Positions 41,374 to 51,064 of a DNA stretch of 64,000 nt are shown here, in pieces. Positions within the stretch are counted from its first letter, which is position 1. Each line of letters begins with the position of its first letter. The position numbers and the translations under genes are program-made. The DNA is taken from contig CP116767.1 of NCBI GenBank assembly GCA_028571325.1, positions 835,150 to 899,149 of the forward strand, written 5' to 3'. The notes beneath the pieces are model-generated. The model searched no databases. It saw only the letters and a list, made by a program, of their open reading frames with translations, and was not told where the DNA came from. The DNA comes from Wolbachia endosymbiont of Ctenocephalides felis wCfeF (GTDB lineage: Bacteria; Pseudomonadota; Alphaproteobacteria; Rickettsiales; Anaplasmataceae).

Positions 41374-42972
41374 TTATTTTTTACTCCCATCGTCAAGCTT
41401 AAACAAGATCATTGTGGAGATTAAGCCGATCGTAACTATCATTAACGAAAACGGGGCAGCCTCTCTGTAACGCTCATCGCTTACGAGCTCATATATTCTA
41501 GTTGATATAGTTTCAAAATTAAATGGCCTTATAATGAGTGTTGCCGTGAGTTCCTTGATAGTATCCATAAATACGAGCAGAAACCCCGACAGTATACTTT
41601 TCCTGATGAGAGGAATATGAACATTTAGACACGTGGAGATAGGCCCATGACCCATAGTATACGCGGTCCACTCAATTTCATTTGGTGTTTTTTTGAGCCC
41701 TGATTCTATTGCTTTAAAAGATATAGCAAAAAAACGAAATAAATACGAGTAAATCAAAGCACCAACAGTTCCTACTAGGCTCACTTCCACTATATATTGA
41801 GTAACAAAAGAAGATATCTTGCTTAAAAATATTATTATACTAATTGCAATAATCGCATTTGGAATTGCGTAGCCTAAAGAAATAAGACGTGCTACACTAC
41901 TGATTGCCCTATTTTTACGCGCTGCATAGCCAATCATTATTGCAATGCTAATCGAGATTAGTGCAGTAATAAATGATAAACTAAAGCTATTTGCTATTAT
42001 GCTATAGAATCTTGCCTCATATATGAAAAACCCCTTTTCTATACTCCAATATATCAGTGGAATAATTGGTAAAGCAAAACCTATTAATATTGGCAATACA
42101 CACATGATATAGGCAGAGATCAATGGCACAGCACCATTTATACTGCGCTTGTTGTGGTAATCTGAGTTAGTACTGATTGCAGAATAGGAGATCCCCCTTT
42201 TTTGCAGGATTTTTTCAATAGTTATTAGTGTTGCAATGAAGATCAATTCTGCAGCTGCTAAAACAGTAGCTGAATATTTATCATGCAGCAAAAACCAGGT
42301 GCGATATACTCCTGTTGTAAAAGTGTCAATTGCAAGAAACTGTGGTGTACCAAAATCCGTAATTACTTCCATTAGCACCAAGGACAATCCAGCTATAATT
42401 GAGGGACGTATAGAGGGTATTATGACAGAAAACAAGCTCTGCAGTGAGGAGAACCCAAGTGTAGATGCAATAGTAACTGAGTTGCTAACGTTCCTTAGAC
42501 TTGAGCGAACCAATATGTAAACGTATGGATATAAACTGAATCCCATCACTAATATTCCACCACCTAAAGATTTGATCTCGGGAAACCAATAATCACCTTT
42601 GCTCCACTCTAAAATTTCTCTTAACAAACTCTGAATCGGACCTGAAAACTCTAGCGTGTTTACATAGACAAACGCTACTATATACCCAGGAATCGATAAC
42701 GGAAAAAATAAAGCAATCTCAAAAATTCTACTCCCAGGAAATGAAAAAAATGTGGTGAGCCACGCTGGTATCACTCCAAATATAAAAGATATACTTCCAA
42801 CTCCCACCATCAAAATTAACGTATTCAGTATGTATTCAGGAAAAAGTGTACTGATTACCCACCCAGAATCTGCCGATTTTGTAAATAGAATCGATATTAA
42901 CGATAATATAGGACAGATAAATAATATACTTACTAGAAATAAGAATATATTTTTAAATATTCTTAAAAACAT
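41374..42972 (-). CDS. Fe(III)-type ABC transporter permease (FbpB/SfuB-like)
   Basis: About 532 residues, a fused double permease with about 12 helices and two EAA loops (ASTLGFSSLQSLFSVIIPSIRP and AYTMGHGPISTCLNVHIPL, slightly shortened here). This fused layout is typical of FbpB/AfuB iron importers. ATG 42972 is chosen; the frame runs three codons further to a TTG. The binding protein and ATPase genes are not adjacent. Confidence 0.88.
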   Translation of the reverse strand: MFLRIFKNIFLFLVSILFICPILSLISILFTKSADSGWVISTLFPEYILNTLILMVGVGSISFIFGVIPAWLTTFFSFPGSRIFEIALFFPLSIPGYIVAFVYVNTLEFSGPIQSLLREILEWSKGDYWFPEIKSLGGGILVMGFSLYPYVYILVRSSLRNVSNSVTIASTLGFSSLQSLFSVIIPSIRPSIIAGLSLVLMEVITDFGTPQFLAIDTFTTGVYRTWFLLHDKYSATVLAAAELIFIATLITIEKILQKRGISYSAISTNSDYHNKRSINGAVPLISAYIMCVLPILIGFALPIIPLIYWSIEKGFFIYEARFYSIIANSFSLSFITALISISIAIMIGYAARKNRAISSVARLISLGYAIPNAIIAISIIIFLSKISSFVTQYIVEVSLVGTVGALIYSYLFRFFAISFKAIESGLKKTPNEIEWTAYTMGHGPISTCLNVHIPLIRKSILSGFLLVFMDTIKELTATLIIRPFNFETISTRIYELVSDERYREAAPFSLMIVTIGLISTMILFKLDDGSKK

Positions 42973-43085
42973 TAAATTCAATCCACACTTAATATTAAAA
43001 TGTTATATACAAAAGCTGAAGATATCCAGAGTTGAATATCTTTATAATTTTATATATTATATTCTAAGTTGATAAGTTAATAATC

Positions 43086-43892
43086 ATGAGCTTTGTCATA
43101 GCAACTTTCTACCATTTTGTAGAACTCTCTAACTATTATGACATGAAAGATGAAATAAAAGCTGCATGCGATGACGTTGAGCTGAAGGGTACTATACTCC
43201 TTGCAGAGGAGGGCATCAACGCAACCATATCCGGTGAAAGAAACGCAATTGATAAAACATTTGATTTTCTACGTTCTGATTACAGGCTGAAAGATCTTAC
43301 GTGGAAAGAAAGTGCAGCAGAATATCAACCATTTAGTAAGATGAAAGTGAGGTTAAAAAGAGAAATTGTAAACCTCGGCGTAAACGATCTCGATATTTCT
43401 CTTAGAGGTAAATATATTGATCCAGAGTATTGGGATAATTTTATCTCTCGACCTGACGTTTTAGTAATAGACACACGAAATGAGTACGAAGTAAAATTAG
43501 GCAAGTTTAAAAATGCAATTAATCCACATACTCAATGTTTCCGTGAGTTTCCTCAGTGGGCAAAGTCATTTTCTGAGAATAAAGACCTGAAAGTGGCTAT
43601 GTATTGTACTGGTGGAATAAGATGCGAGAAATCTACAGCATACATGAAAAGCCTTGGATTTTACGATGTGTACCATCTTAAAGGTGGTATTCTTTCTTAT
43701 CTTGAAAAGACTCATAATAGAAATGGTAATTGGGAAGGTGAATGTTTTGTTTTTGACGATAGAATTGCCGTTAATAACTCACTTGTTCCAAGCGATAAAA
43801 TAAAATGCATATTTTGCTCGAATAAAGTTTCAGCTGATGAACTGAAATCAGTCTCACGTGGTCAGGTGGTTTGCTCTGATTGTAAAGCTTAA
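43086..43892 (+). CDS. trhO: tRNA uridine(34) hydroxylase TrhO (rhodanese-fold)
   Basis: 268 residues. N-terminal acylphosphatase-like part (GTILLAEEGINATISG), a rhodanese domain with active-site loop CTGGIRCEKS (Cys about 174), and a C-terminal Cys4-type segment (CIFCSNK...CSDC). YceA/TrhO hydroxylates U34 of tRNAs. Length and motif order are normal. Confidence 0.92.
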   Translation: MSFVIATFYHFVELSNYYDMKDEIKAACDDVELKGTILLAEEGINATISGERNAIDKTFDFLRSDYRLKDLTWKESAAEYQPFSKMKVRLKREIVNLGVNDLDISLRGKYIDPEYWDNFISRPDVLVIDTRNEYEVKLGKFKNAINPHTQCFREFPQWAKSFSENKDLKVAMYCTGGIRCEKSTAYMKSLGFYDVYHLKGGILSYLEKTHNRNGNWEGECFVFDDRIAVNNSLVPSDKIKCIFCSNKVSADELKSVSRGQVVCSDCKA

Positions 43893-43939
43893 CAATTAAA
43901 AAACTGGATTTATCTACACGTGTCTATTCAGCTAAGCGG

Positions 43940-44863
43940 TTAACTCGTGACTTCTTCTTTGAGTTGCACAATTTCAGCTTTAGGGAGACCAGTAGTTTGA
44001 GCTATGATATCAATAGAAACTCCTGCTTTAAGTAGGTTTTTAGCAACTTCAATTTCCCTTTCTTCCCTGCCTTTTTCATGGCCGATTTGGATGCCTTCTT
44101 GTCTGCCGATTTTTATACCTTTCTCTCTAGCATCATCAAGTTTTTGAGCGAGTACAGCTTTCTCATCGCGGATACGCTTTATTTCTTGTTCATATGCTAT
44201 GAGTTCTTTTTCTGACCAGTTGAATCTATTTAGCTCCTCATATGCTTTTTTGATTATTACGTCACTTCCTATTATTCTTTCCAATTCCTTTTCACTGGTT
44301 TCCTCTGCATATTTAAAGAAGTAAATCCATTTTTCTACTATATTCTCCAGTTGATCTTCCTTCGTCTTGGGAAATTTTGGCAGTTCAATAAATGTGAAAT
44401 AAAAATCCTTTAGATCATGTTCATTGGTATCCTCATCCCGAATAGTGTGTTTTGATTTATACTCGGACTTGTCCGGAAATAAGATACAATCGGCAATGGC
44501 AATAAAGATAATTTCTTTGAGGTCTTCATATTGATCACCTTTATCGGCCTGCCTTGAGTACGCTTTAGCAGCATAATATTGAGCACGTTTTTCAAAACCT
44601 TTAGTTTTAGCAACCTGCATTTCGACTATCACTTGCACCCCATTTTCATCTCTGCAGAGAACATCAACAATGCTCTGCTTTTTAGAGGCAATTTCAGCAT
44701 CCATTATAGTGCTGAGGAACTCTATTTCTTTTATTTCATCCTTGCCAGTAAAGCCTAAAATATCATTGAGAAAGTGAATAAGAATGTCCTTATTTTTTTC
44801 AGTACCAAAGATGCGACGAAACGCTACATCATTTTTAGGGTCGAGAAATTTTGAAAAAGCCAC
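43940..44863 (-). CDS. Rpn-family PD-(D/E)XK nuclease / putative transposase
   Basis: 307 residues. N-terminus FLDPKNDVAFRRIFGTEKNKD is the signature of the Rpn/YhgA (PF04754/PF12784) family; the nuclease core has D...VEMQV(A)K. The C-terminal part is Lys/Glu-rich, with a repeated IG-x-E-x-G helix and a hydrophobic SIDIIAQTTGLPKAEI end. Such genes are multicopy in Wolbachia and are linked to recombination and mobility. The frame looks intact. It is followed by a dispersed repeat on the far side. Confidence 0.9.
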   Translation of the reverse strand: MAFSKFLDPKNDVAFRRIFGTEKNKDILIHFLNDILGFTGKDEIKEIEFLSTIMDAEIASKKQSIVDVLCRDENGVQVIVEMQVAKTKGFEKRAQYYAAKAYSRQADKGDQYEDLKEIIFIAIADCILFPDKSEYKSKHTIRDEDTNEHDLKDFYFTFIELPKFPKTKEDQLENIVEKWIYFFKYAEETSEKELERIIGSDVIIKKAYEELNRFNWSEKELIAYEQEIKRIRDEKAVLAQKLDDAREKGIKIGRQEGIQIGHEKGREEREIEVAKNLLKAGVSIDIIAQTTGLPKAEIVQLKEEVTS

Positions 44864-44972
44864 AACTATAGTGCTTAAAAATATTAATAATTATACACAA
44901 TTCTGTAGAAATATTCAATCTTTTTGTTTTGGCCTACGAACCCAAGCCTCATCTTGTATTGCAATTATATTA

Positions 44973-45412
44973 AAAAATTTACCAAGCGAGAAAAAAAGCA
45001 AAAGAGGCCCCGTTCGGTATTTATTTTCAGTATTGGCGTTTTTTTAAGTCCTAAACGCTGCAATTTAGCGACTTTTAAACTGCAACAGACCCTTAGCTTA
45101 AGCGCTAAGAAACTTACTAAGCAGAAAAAAAGACAAAAGAATCCCGTGGTAGAAGTTGCTCACTCTCTAATCCTGCAAATTGGCGTACTATACTGTCTTA
45201 AACGACTTATAAGCGCGTTTCAGCTTGTATAGGGAAAAACCTAGAAGTCTAGGTGAAATTAATAAAGACATAAGGTGCACATAGTGCAAAAAATTAAACA
45301 TAAGACGCCAACCTTAATACTCTTGTCGTTTAATCTGCACAGATGAAGATAACTGAATACCTCCAATATCGTGATAATGGAACTAACGAAGGTTGTCAAG
45401 TAGTTTTTTTTG
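44973..45412 (-). repeat. Dispersed promoter-bearing repeat, diverged copy
   Basis: Minus-oriented, the most diverged of the eight loci, but it keeps the A-tract, TTGACAA, 17-base spacing, the GCAC-TAT-GTGC core and both CCCCG-poly(T)-type segments. It contains a 13-base insertion near 45250 relative to the others. The promoter is at 45371-45399. Confidence 0.75.
45371..45399 (-). promoter_or_regulatory. Promoter in diverged repeat copy
   Basis: Minus-strand TTGACA (45399-45394), 17-base spacer, TATCAC (45376-45371). The -10 is weaker than in other copies. Confidence 0.45.
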
Positions 45413-45486
45413 CATATGCTAAAACTAGTTTGATACGCGAAGAGTCTATTGACACTGAGTATAATCTGGAGTAGTGGTAAATAGCA

Positions 45487-46980
45487 ATGTTTAAAAGTAT
45501 TTTCACATTTAGTTTTTTTACGGCTATTTCAAGAATCTCAGGGCTAATAAGGGATATATTAATTGCCATGGTTGTTGGCGCAACTCCTCTTGCAGATGTA
45601 TTTTTTTCTTCGTTTCGTTTTGCCAATCTATTTCGAGCGTTTTTTGCAGAGGGAGCGTTCACTACCTCTTTTATACCGCTATATTCAGCAGAATCACGTG
45701 ATAATAAAAAGGCATTTAGCTTTGCAAGTAGTGTAATATCTCTCACGTTTATTGTTTTATTGATTTTTTGCCTTATTACGCAGACTTTCTTTCCTTATAT
45801 GATTCAAGTATTCACTCCTGGATTTGACCAAAGCAAACTTGCCCTCACTGTGACTTTATCAAGAATTATGATGCCTTACATAATTTTTATTTCAATAGCA
45901 TCACTTACCGGGGGAATGTTGCAAGTAAAGCAACATTTTGCTTCAACAGCCATTGCACCGATCATTTTGAATCTCTGTTTAATTGTTAGTTTATTTGTGC
46001 CTTACATAAAAACACCAGCTCACAATCTCTCCATAGCGGTCTTGATTGGAGGGATTTTTCAACTATTGTTGATGCTGTTTAGTGCATACAAATTAAAGGC
46101 TGCATTTTTTTTTAGCATAAAATTGAGTAATGAAGTAAAGTTGTTTTTTAAGCGTGTAATACCAGCAATTATCAACAACTGTGTAACTCAGATAAGCCTA
46201 TGGATTGATACAATTATGGCCAGTTTTATACCAAATGCAGTGTCTTATATATATTATGCCGATAGACTAAATCAACTACCGCAAGGAGTAATTGGTACTG
46301 CAATTGGTACAGTGCTTCTTCCTTTAATCTCAAGACAAGTAAATGATACTGAAAGTATAGCCAAAATACAGAGCAAAGCTCTCAGTGTAGGATTAATATT
46401 AATTATGCCAACAACTGCTGCTTTTATTATTACTCCTGAAATAATTTTACTTACACTTTTTTCTTACGGTAAGTTTGACCACTATGCAGTGCAGCAGACT
46501 ACTCCTACGTTGATAGCACTTTCTCTTTCTTTACCTGCATTTATTATAAATAAAGTATTGCTACCCACGTTTTTTGCTAAGGGCAATTTAAGAATACCAA
46601 CTATATTCTCACTAATGTGCCTTGGAATCAATGTGATGCTAAACCTCTTGTTAATGCACAAATATCAGCACACAGGAATTGCTATCGCTACTTCCATTTC
46701 CACTTGGATAAATTCTATTCTGCTAATTAATTATCTAACAATAAATAAAATGTATAAGATTAGCCAAGTATTGCTATTAAATATCGTAAAAATTCTTATT
46801 GCAACGTTGGTCATGTCAATAGTTCTTTATGTTTCTAGTTCCTTATCAGCAGGGCTATTCCTCGATAAAATATTTGCTCGTATCACCCATTTAGCAGCGC
46901 TAATATTTTTAAGTGTTGTTGTTTATTTTGGTACTCTTTATCTAATGTTTATGGGCGATTTTAAGTATATAAAACTATGA
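45487..46980 (+). CDS. murJ: Lipid II flippase MurJ
   Basis: 497 residues, 14 predicted helices. MurJ/MviN features: the N-terminal TFSFFTAISRISGLIRDILIA, GATPLADVFFSSFRFANLFR and FAEGAFTTSFIPLYS. It flips lipid II across the inner membrane. Wolbachia lack a full cell wall but retain lipid II synthesis, so its presence is expected. The end overlaps the next gene by 4 bases. Confidence 0.95.
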   Translation: MFKSIFTFSFFTAISRISGLIRDILIAMVVGATPLADVFFSSFRFANLFRAFFAEGAFTTSFIPLYSAESRDNKKAFSFASSVISLTFIVLLIFCLITQTFFPYMIQVFTPGFDQSKLALTVTLSRIMMPYIIFISIASLTGGMLQVKQHFASTAIAPIILNLCLIVSLFVPYIKTPAHNLSIAVLIGGIFQLLLMLFSAYKLKAAFFFSIKLSNEVKLFFKRVIPAIINNCVTQISLWIDTIMASFIPNAVSYIYYADRLNQLPQGVIGTAIGTVLLPLISRQVNDTESIAKIQSKALSVGLILIMPTTAAFIITPEIILLTLFSYGKFDHYAVQQTTPTLIALSLSLPAFIINKVLLPTFFAKGNLRIPTIFSLMCLGINVMLNLLLMHKYQHTGIAIATSISTWINSILLINYLTINKMYKISQVLLLNIVKILIATLVMSIVLYVSSSLSAGLFLDKIFARITHLAALIFLSVVVYFGTLYLMFMGDFKYIKL

Positions 46981-49514
46981 GATTTTCTATATACACAATA
47001 TTATCAATCTCTTTGGTATTGATCCTTTTGCACATTACCGCAACTTTTAAGGACTGGAATAGCTACAAGGAGCACATTGTGCAAAGATTAGAAAATACAT
47101 ACAACGTTAAAGTACGCATTGGAGGAAAGGTCAAAGTTTCACTAATTACTCCAAAACTCACTATTTATAACGTGTACATTCAATCCAACAACAGTAAAGA
47201 GCAAAAATTATCAGATTTGATTAGCATAAATAAAATTGAAGTAAGGCCGTCTCTTCTATCGTTGTTTTTACTTTCGCTACAACCAAAGTCAATTACATTA
47301 TTTGGTATGAAAAGCAGTAAAGAAAATTTTGTTGATATTACAAATGAAAAAACCAGTAAGATTGATATAATAATAAAAGACAGTCAAGTAAGCTTAAACA
47401 ATAACTTCGTTGATTATAGCAATATTGTTAACATAAAAGAGATTGCCATTAAGAAAAATGGGCACTTCTCAGGTGAAGTGAAGGTAGGTGATAATAATTA
47501 TGATTTTTCAGGAAAGGTTGATATTACAAAAAAGAATGTGCACATTAATGTCGAGTCAAACTTTATAAAGTTGCTATTTACAGGCAATAGAGATCAAGAA
47601 GGGCTCCAGGGCAAGCTAACACTGACAATTAATAACAGTTCTGATTTTGCAAGTGATTTAGCAAAGATTATCAATCTTAGCTTTCTTGCTTATGCTATCC
47701 CTAGTGAAAATATCGAGATATCGTCTAACATCAACCTCAATGAAAATGAGTTTGCAGCAACTGATTTGAAAATCGATTCCAAAAGCATGCAAGCCAGCGG
47801 TACAATACGAAACGATAGAAAAAATAATCACACTAATGTCAATATTAGCTTCAGTAGAGTTGATTTGGATTCTATACAAAATGACTCACGAAAAACAACG
47901 GAGATAAAGGATCTCCTAGAGTGCTTTAGAGATGTTGTGCCAAAAAACTTGAGCTTAGACTTTAATATGGAGGTTTCAAATATCCAATACCAAAACAGGG
48001 TATTGGATAAATTTCACGCTATGTTAAAATTCGCTGATGGCGAAGTAAAAGTTGATACGCTACTTCAATTTCCTGGAACCAATAACATATCTCACCTATC
48101 AGGAAAAGTCTCGAATAGTGGTACCTTATCTGAATTTAATGGTGGCTTATTGGTAAAAGGGGATAATTTCGAGTCGTTCATTTCATGCTTTTTCCCTTCT
48201 ATAAAGATGAAAGAAAGCGAAAAAAATCAATTTACGATAAGTTCCAAATTACACTTTGCACCCAGGATATTGTCTATTTCAGACATTAGGTTACTGAACG
48301 ATAAAGAATTTTTGCAGGGATCAATTAAAGTAAGTCACACAAAAAAACGTAATGTGATTGGTGGCGGATTTATTGTACATAACCTTAACGCGGACAAATA
48401 CGATTATTCATTACTCAGTAGCTTATCTAAAATGAAATGGTTAAAAAGTCCGAGGTATGATGTAAACATAGAAACCAGTGTTAGTGATTTTACGTTAAAT
48501 GATACAAAAATTGAAGAGTTAGGTTTTTCGTTGAAGATAGAAAAGGGTAAGCTAGTTGCAGATAAGATAAAACTATCAGGAGAAGATTTTGATATCACCG
48601 GCGACATAAAAATATTAGTGGACAAAAAATACATTAAGCCTTTGTTAGATGTGAACCTTACGGGCAATAAACTTAATGGCAGTATCTTAAAATTACCGAA
48701 TTTAATAGAGGTTAAAAGAGATTCAAAAAGTAAGATAAACCAGATTCAATGGTCAGCAAAGCAGCTTGATTTTTTAGACAACAAAAAAGACTTTGATGCA
48801 AATGTACAGATTAATGTTGCAGAACTTAAGGCTGAGCAGGATATTTTGAAGGACTTTAATTTGAATGCAGTGATGATAAATAACATCATTACTGTTAAAA
48901 AAGTGGACTATGCACTAGGGCATGGACAAGTGTCTTTTCAGGGTTATTTAAGGCCAAATTCAATGTATATAAAATTTTTCATAGCAAATTTAGATACTAA
49001 AAGGGTTGGCAAGGTTATAGGAATTAATAATGTAAATGGTCAGATAAGCTTAAATGGCGCAATTAAAGCTCAAGGAAAGAGCTTTAATGACTGGGCTAAT
49101 AATTCGTCAGGGGAAGTTAATTTGCAAACACGAGGAATAGAATTTACTAACGTGGATTTTAATTCGTTCATCACTAATTTACTAGGCAGTAAAAATAAAT
49201 CTGAAATTTCCACGCTTACTAACGTTGATATATATAATGGCAGCACATTTTTTGAAAATGTTAGCGGAAAAGCAAGCATTAAAAATGGTATATGCTCAAC
49301 TAGTTTACAATTTGGAATAGATCAAGCGTCAGGGGCTACTTCTTCTAATCTGACCTTATCTAACTTCACTTTAGTTTCTTTATCCAGATTTTTCTTCATT
49401 CCACCAGGTGGTAGCAGTCCAGTTTATATTGATATGCACTTAGATGGCCCTATTTGGCGTCCTAAGATGAGTTTTGATGAAGACCAAATATTTACTACCC
49501 TGAATAGAAGTTAA
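46977..49514 (+). CDS. AsmA-like inner-membrane-anchored protein
   Basis: 845 residues: one N-terminal membrane helix (about 3-22), then a long beta-rich periplasmic body of the AsmA/TamB type (bridge-like lipid transfer family), with the AsmA C-terminal region GTNNISHL...VNLQTRGIEF near 680-830. AsmA-like proteins help move phospholipids to the outer membrane. It overlaps murJ by ATGA and is translationally coupled. About the usual length for alphaproteobacterial members. Confidence 0.85.
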   Translation: MRFSIYTILSISLVLILLHITATFKDWNSYKEHIVQRLENTYNVKVRIGGKVKVSLITPKLTIYNVYIQSNNSKEQKLSDLISINKIEVRPSLLSLFLLSLQPKSITLFGMKSSKENFVDITNEKTSKIDIIIKDSQVSLNNNFVDYSNIVNIKEIAIKKNGHFSGEVKVGDNNYDFSGKVDITKKNVHINVESNFIKLLFTGNRDQEGLQGKLTLTINNSSDFASDLAKIINLSFLAYAIPSENIEISSNINLNENEFAATDLKIDSKSMQASGTIRNDRKNNHTNVNISFSRVDLDSIQNDSRKTTEIKDLLECFRDVVPKNLSLDFNMEVSNIQYQNRVLDKFHAMLKFADGEVKVDTLLQFPGTNNISHLSGKVSNSGTLSEFNGGLLVKGDNFESFISCFFPSIKMKESEKNQFTISSKLHFAPRILSISDIRLLNDKEFLQGSIKVSHTKKRNVIGGGFIVHNLNADKYDYSLLSSLSKMKWLKSPRYDVNIETSVSDFTLNDTKIEELGFSLKIEKGKLVADKIKLSGEDFDITGDIKILVDKKYIKPLLDVNLTGNKLNGSILKLPNLIEVKRDSKSKINQIQWSAKQLDFLDNKKDFDANVQINVAELKAEQDILKDFNLNAVMINNIITVKKVDYALGHGQVSFQGYLRPNSMYIKFFIANLDTKRVGKVIGINNVNGQISLNGAIKAQGKSFNDWANNSSGEVNLQTRGIEFTNVDFNSFITNLLGSKNKSEISTLTNVDIYNGSTFFENVSGKASIKNGICSTSLQFGIDQASGATSSNLTLSNFTLVSLSRFFFIPPGGSSPVYIDMHLDGPIWRPKMSFDEDQIFTTLNRS

Positions 49515-49573
49515 AAGTATTAAATGTGTTTTGTTGCCCAAATAGCTGTCTAAGCCATGGAACAAAAAACTAC

Positions 49574-49602
49574 TTGACAACCTTCGCCGGTCCCCTTACA
49601 AT
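49574..49602 (+). promoter_or_regulatory. Promoter 1 in second type III copy
   Basis: TTGACA (49574-49579), 17-base spacer, TACAAT (49597-49602). Confidence 0.6.
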
Positions 49603-49891
49603 AGAGTTGTGGGTGTTTTAGGCCTAAAATTTATCTTTAATCTTGTATTAAGTGACAAAAGCACAGTATAAAACAAGGCGTGTTATGTTTTATTTTTGCA
49701 GCATGGACACTGCATGTTTTTATAATTTTTTGTCTACATTAGCTGAGCCTCGCTTACTAAGCGGTGTAAGAGAGAACCGGACGCCAAGTTTTTGAGAGAA
49801 CAGTAAACAACTCACATTGCGGGGTTTCTTTTGTCTTTTTTTTAAATTAGTTAAAATCTTAATTAACCTCGTTTTTTTCACAAAAAATTGC

Positions 49892-49920
49892 TTGACAAAC
49901 TTCAACATTCCTCTTATAAT
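49892..49920 (+). promoter_or_regulatory. Promoter 2 in second type III copy
   Basis: TTGACA (49892-49897), 17-base spacer, TATAAT (49915-49920). The twin copy has TATCAT here, so this one is the stronger. Confidence 0.6.
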
Positions 49921-50043
49921 AACATTATGGGTATTTACAACCCCAAGGTCAGCTACTTGTCAAGCGTATAAGACATTAACGCCAAGTTACTAAAATAGAT
50001 ATTGACCAGGGCTTTTTTTCTCGTTTGGTAAATTTCTTAAACA

Positions 50044-50163
50044 TAAAGGTTATACCAACTTTCTTTCGTCATCGGGAAGGTAAACAAGATACATTATAGA
50101 TTCGCTAAACCTCTAACCGTAGGGAAACTTTTTAATTTGTCCTATTACCATTGGAATTTGGTA
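50044..50163. repeat. Short mini-element shared with 31081-31170 (inverted)
   Basis: About 120 bases matching the inverse of 31081-31170 except for three short extra stretches. It abuts the type III repeat. From 50164 to 50321 I see only AT-rich leader of the next gene. Confidence 0.6.
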
Positions 50164-50321
50164 TAATAATGGGATTTGGTATTAGATAACTTTTGTGGCG
50201 CTATGGAATTCTGTACTTTCTATAAGCTCTAATATTGCTTTAATATATTAATAAGGTTGACAATTATTAAAATAGCAGTTATGATTTTCATATGTTGATA
50301 ACAAATGCAGGGGGTATAAAA

Positions 50322-50840
50322 ATGGGTTTTAGCCAATACGTCAAGGGTAACACTTTTAGTCTAGCTAGTAATCAGGTAGATATAAAAGAGTTGGTAAGCT
50401 TTTTAAAAAGTAATCCACACATTACAGAACTTAATCTAACTTGCGACAATATTGATGATGAAAGTGCAAAAGAATTAGCTGGGCTTCCAAGTATTACTAA
50501 GGTTCATTTAATCTGGCACGATATTAATCCTGTAGGTCAAGAGCGCACCAGAGAGCTTGATGAGGAAAAGGCAGAGGAGAAAATTAATAATGGACAAGCT
50601 AATAAAGCAGTGAAAACTGGTGTTATTTGTGGTATGATAGCTGTATTGGCAGTAGGTGTTGGATGTTTTGCTGCAGATGTTGGGTTATCAATATTATTTA
50701 TAGCTGGTATATCTGTAGCTGCTGGATTGGCAGTTGGAGGCATTTCTGGTGGTATCACATATGCAGTATCGAAACCGAGTAGCGAGTTAGACGAGGTTGA
50801 CAAAAAAAAGGTATCCGTTCAGCCAATGGCGTCAACTTAA
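50322..50840 (+). CDS. Small LRR-like protein with C-terminal membrane hairpin
   Basis: 172 residues. ATG 50322 is preceded by AGGGGG at 8 bases, favoured over the ATG at 50292. Residues ~20-75 contain one to two leucine-rich-type repeats (HITELNLTCDNIDDESAKEL, then LPSITKVHLIWHDI), followed by a charged helix and two hydrophobic Gly/Ala-rich helices (about 100-150), ending in a polar tail (SSELDEVDKKK). The layout parallels the ankyrin and Ulp1-like proteins. Function unknown; candidate membrane-inserted effector. Confidence 0.75.
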   Translation: MGFSQYVKGNTFSLASNQVDIKELVSFLKSNPHITELNLTCDNIDDESAKELAGLPSITKVHLIWHDINPVGQERTRELDEEKAEEKINNGQANKAVKTGVICGMIAVLAVGVGCFAADVGLSILFIAGISVAAGLAVGGISGGITYAVSKPSSELDEVDKKKVSVQPMAST

Positions 50841-51064
50841 GGAAAAATGTCAGTGATTGTGTATAAAACTTCTCTCTAAAATTTTTACCATTAAATTATT
50901 CAAAAGCTGCAATAAGTAGCACTATTGCTTCTATTTTATTTCAACAAAAATGTGTCCTTTTTAGGTAAGATTTGTCAAGGCGCACATGCTAAAGCTAGTT
51001 TGATGTGCAAGGGGTCTATTGACAGATGATAAAACTATGATGTAGCCTATCACCATATGTTCGG

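Larger units (their letters stand above)
49563..50045 (+). repeat. Dispersed promoter-bearing repeat, type III tandem copy
   Basis: Near-identical to 14946-15440. It has two promoter units (49574-49602 and 49892-49920), the TTTTAGGCCTAAAA palindrome near 49617, and the downstream hairpins of its twin. Substitutions between the twins leave these stems intact as far as I can see. Confidence 0.8.

Noticed and set aside
44924..45232. 102-codon plus-strand ORF with basic KREKKQK-type segments
   Set aside because: It is formed by the poly(T)/poly(A) segments of the dispersed repeat; the same peptide-like strings appear in other copies in other contexts.
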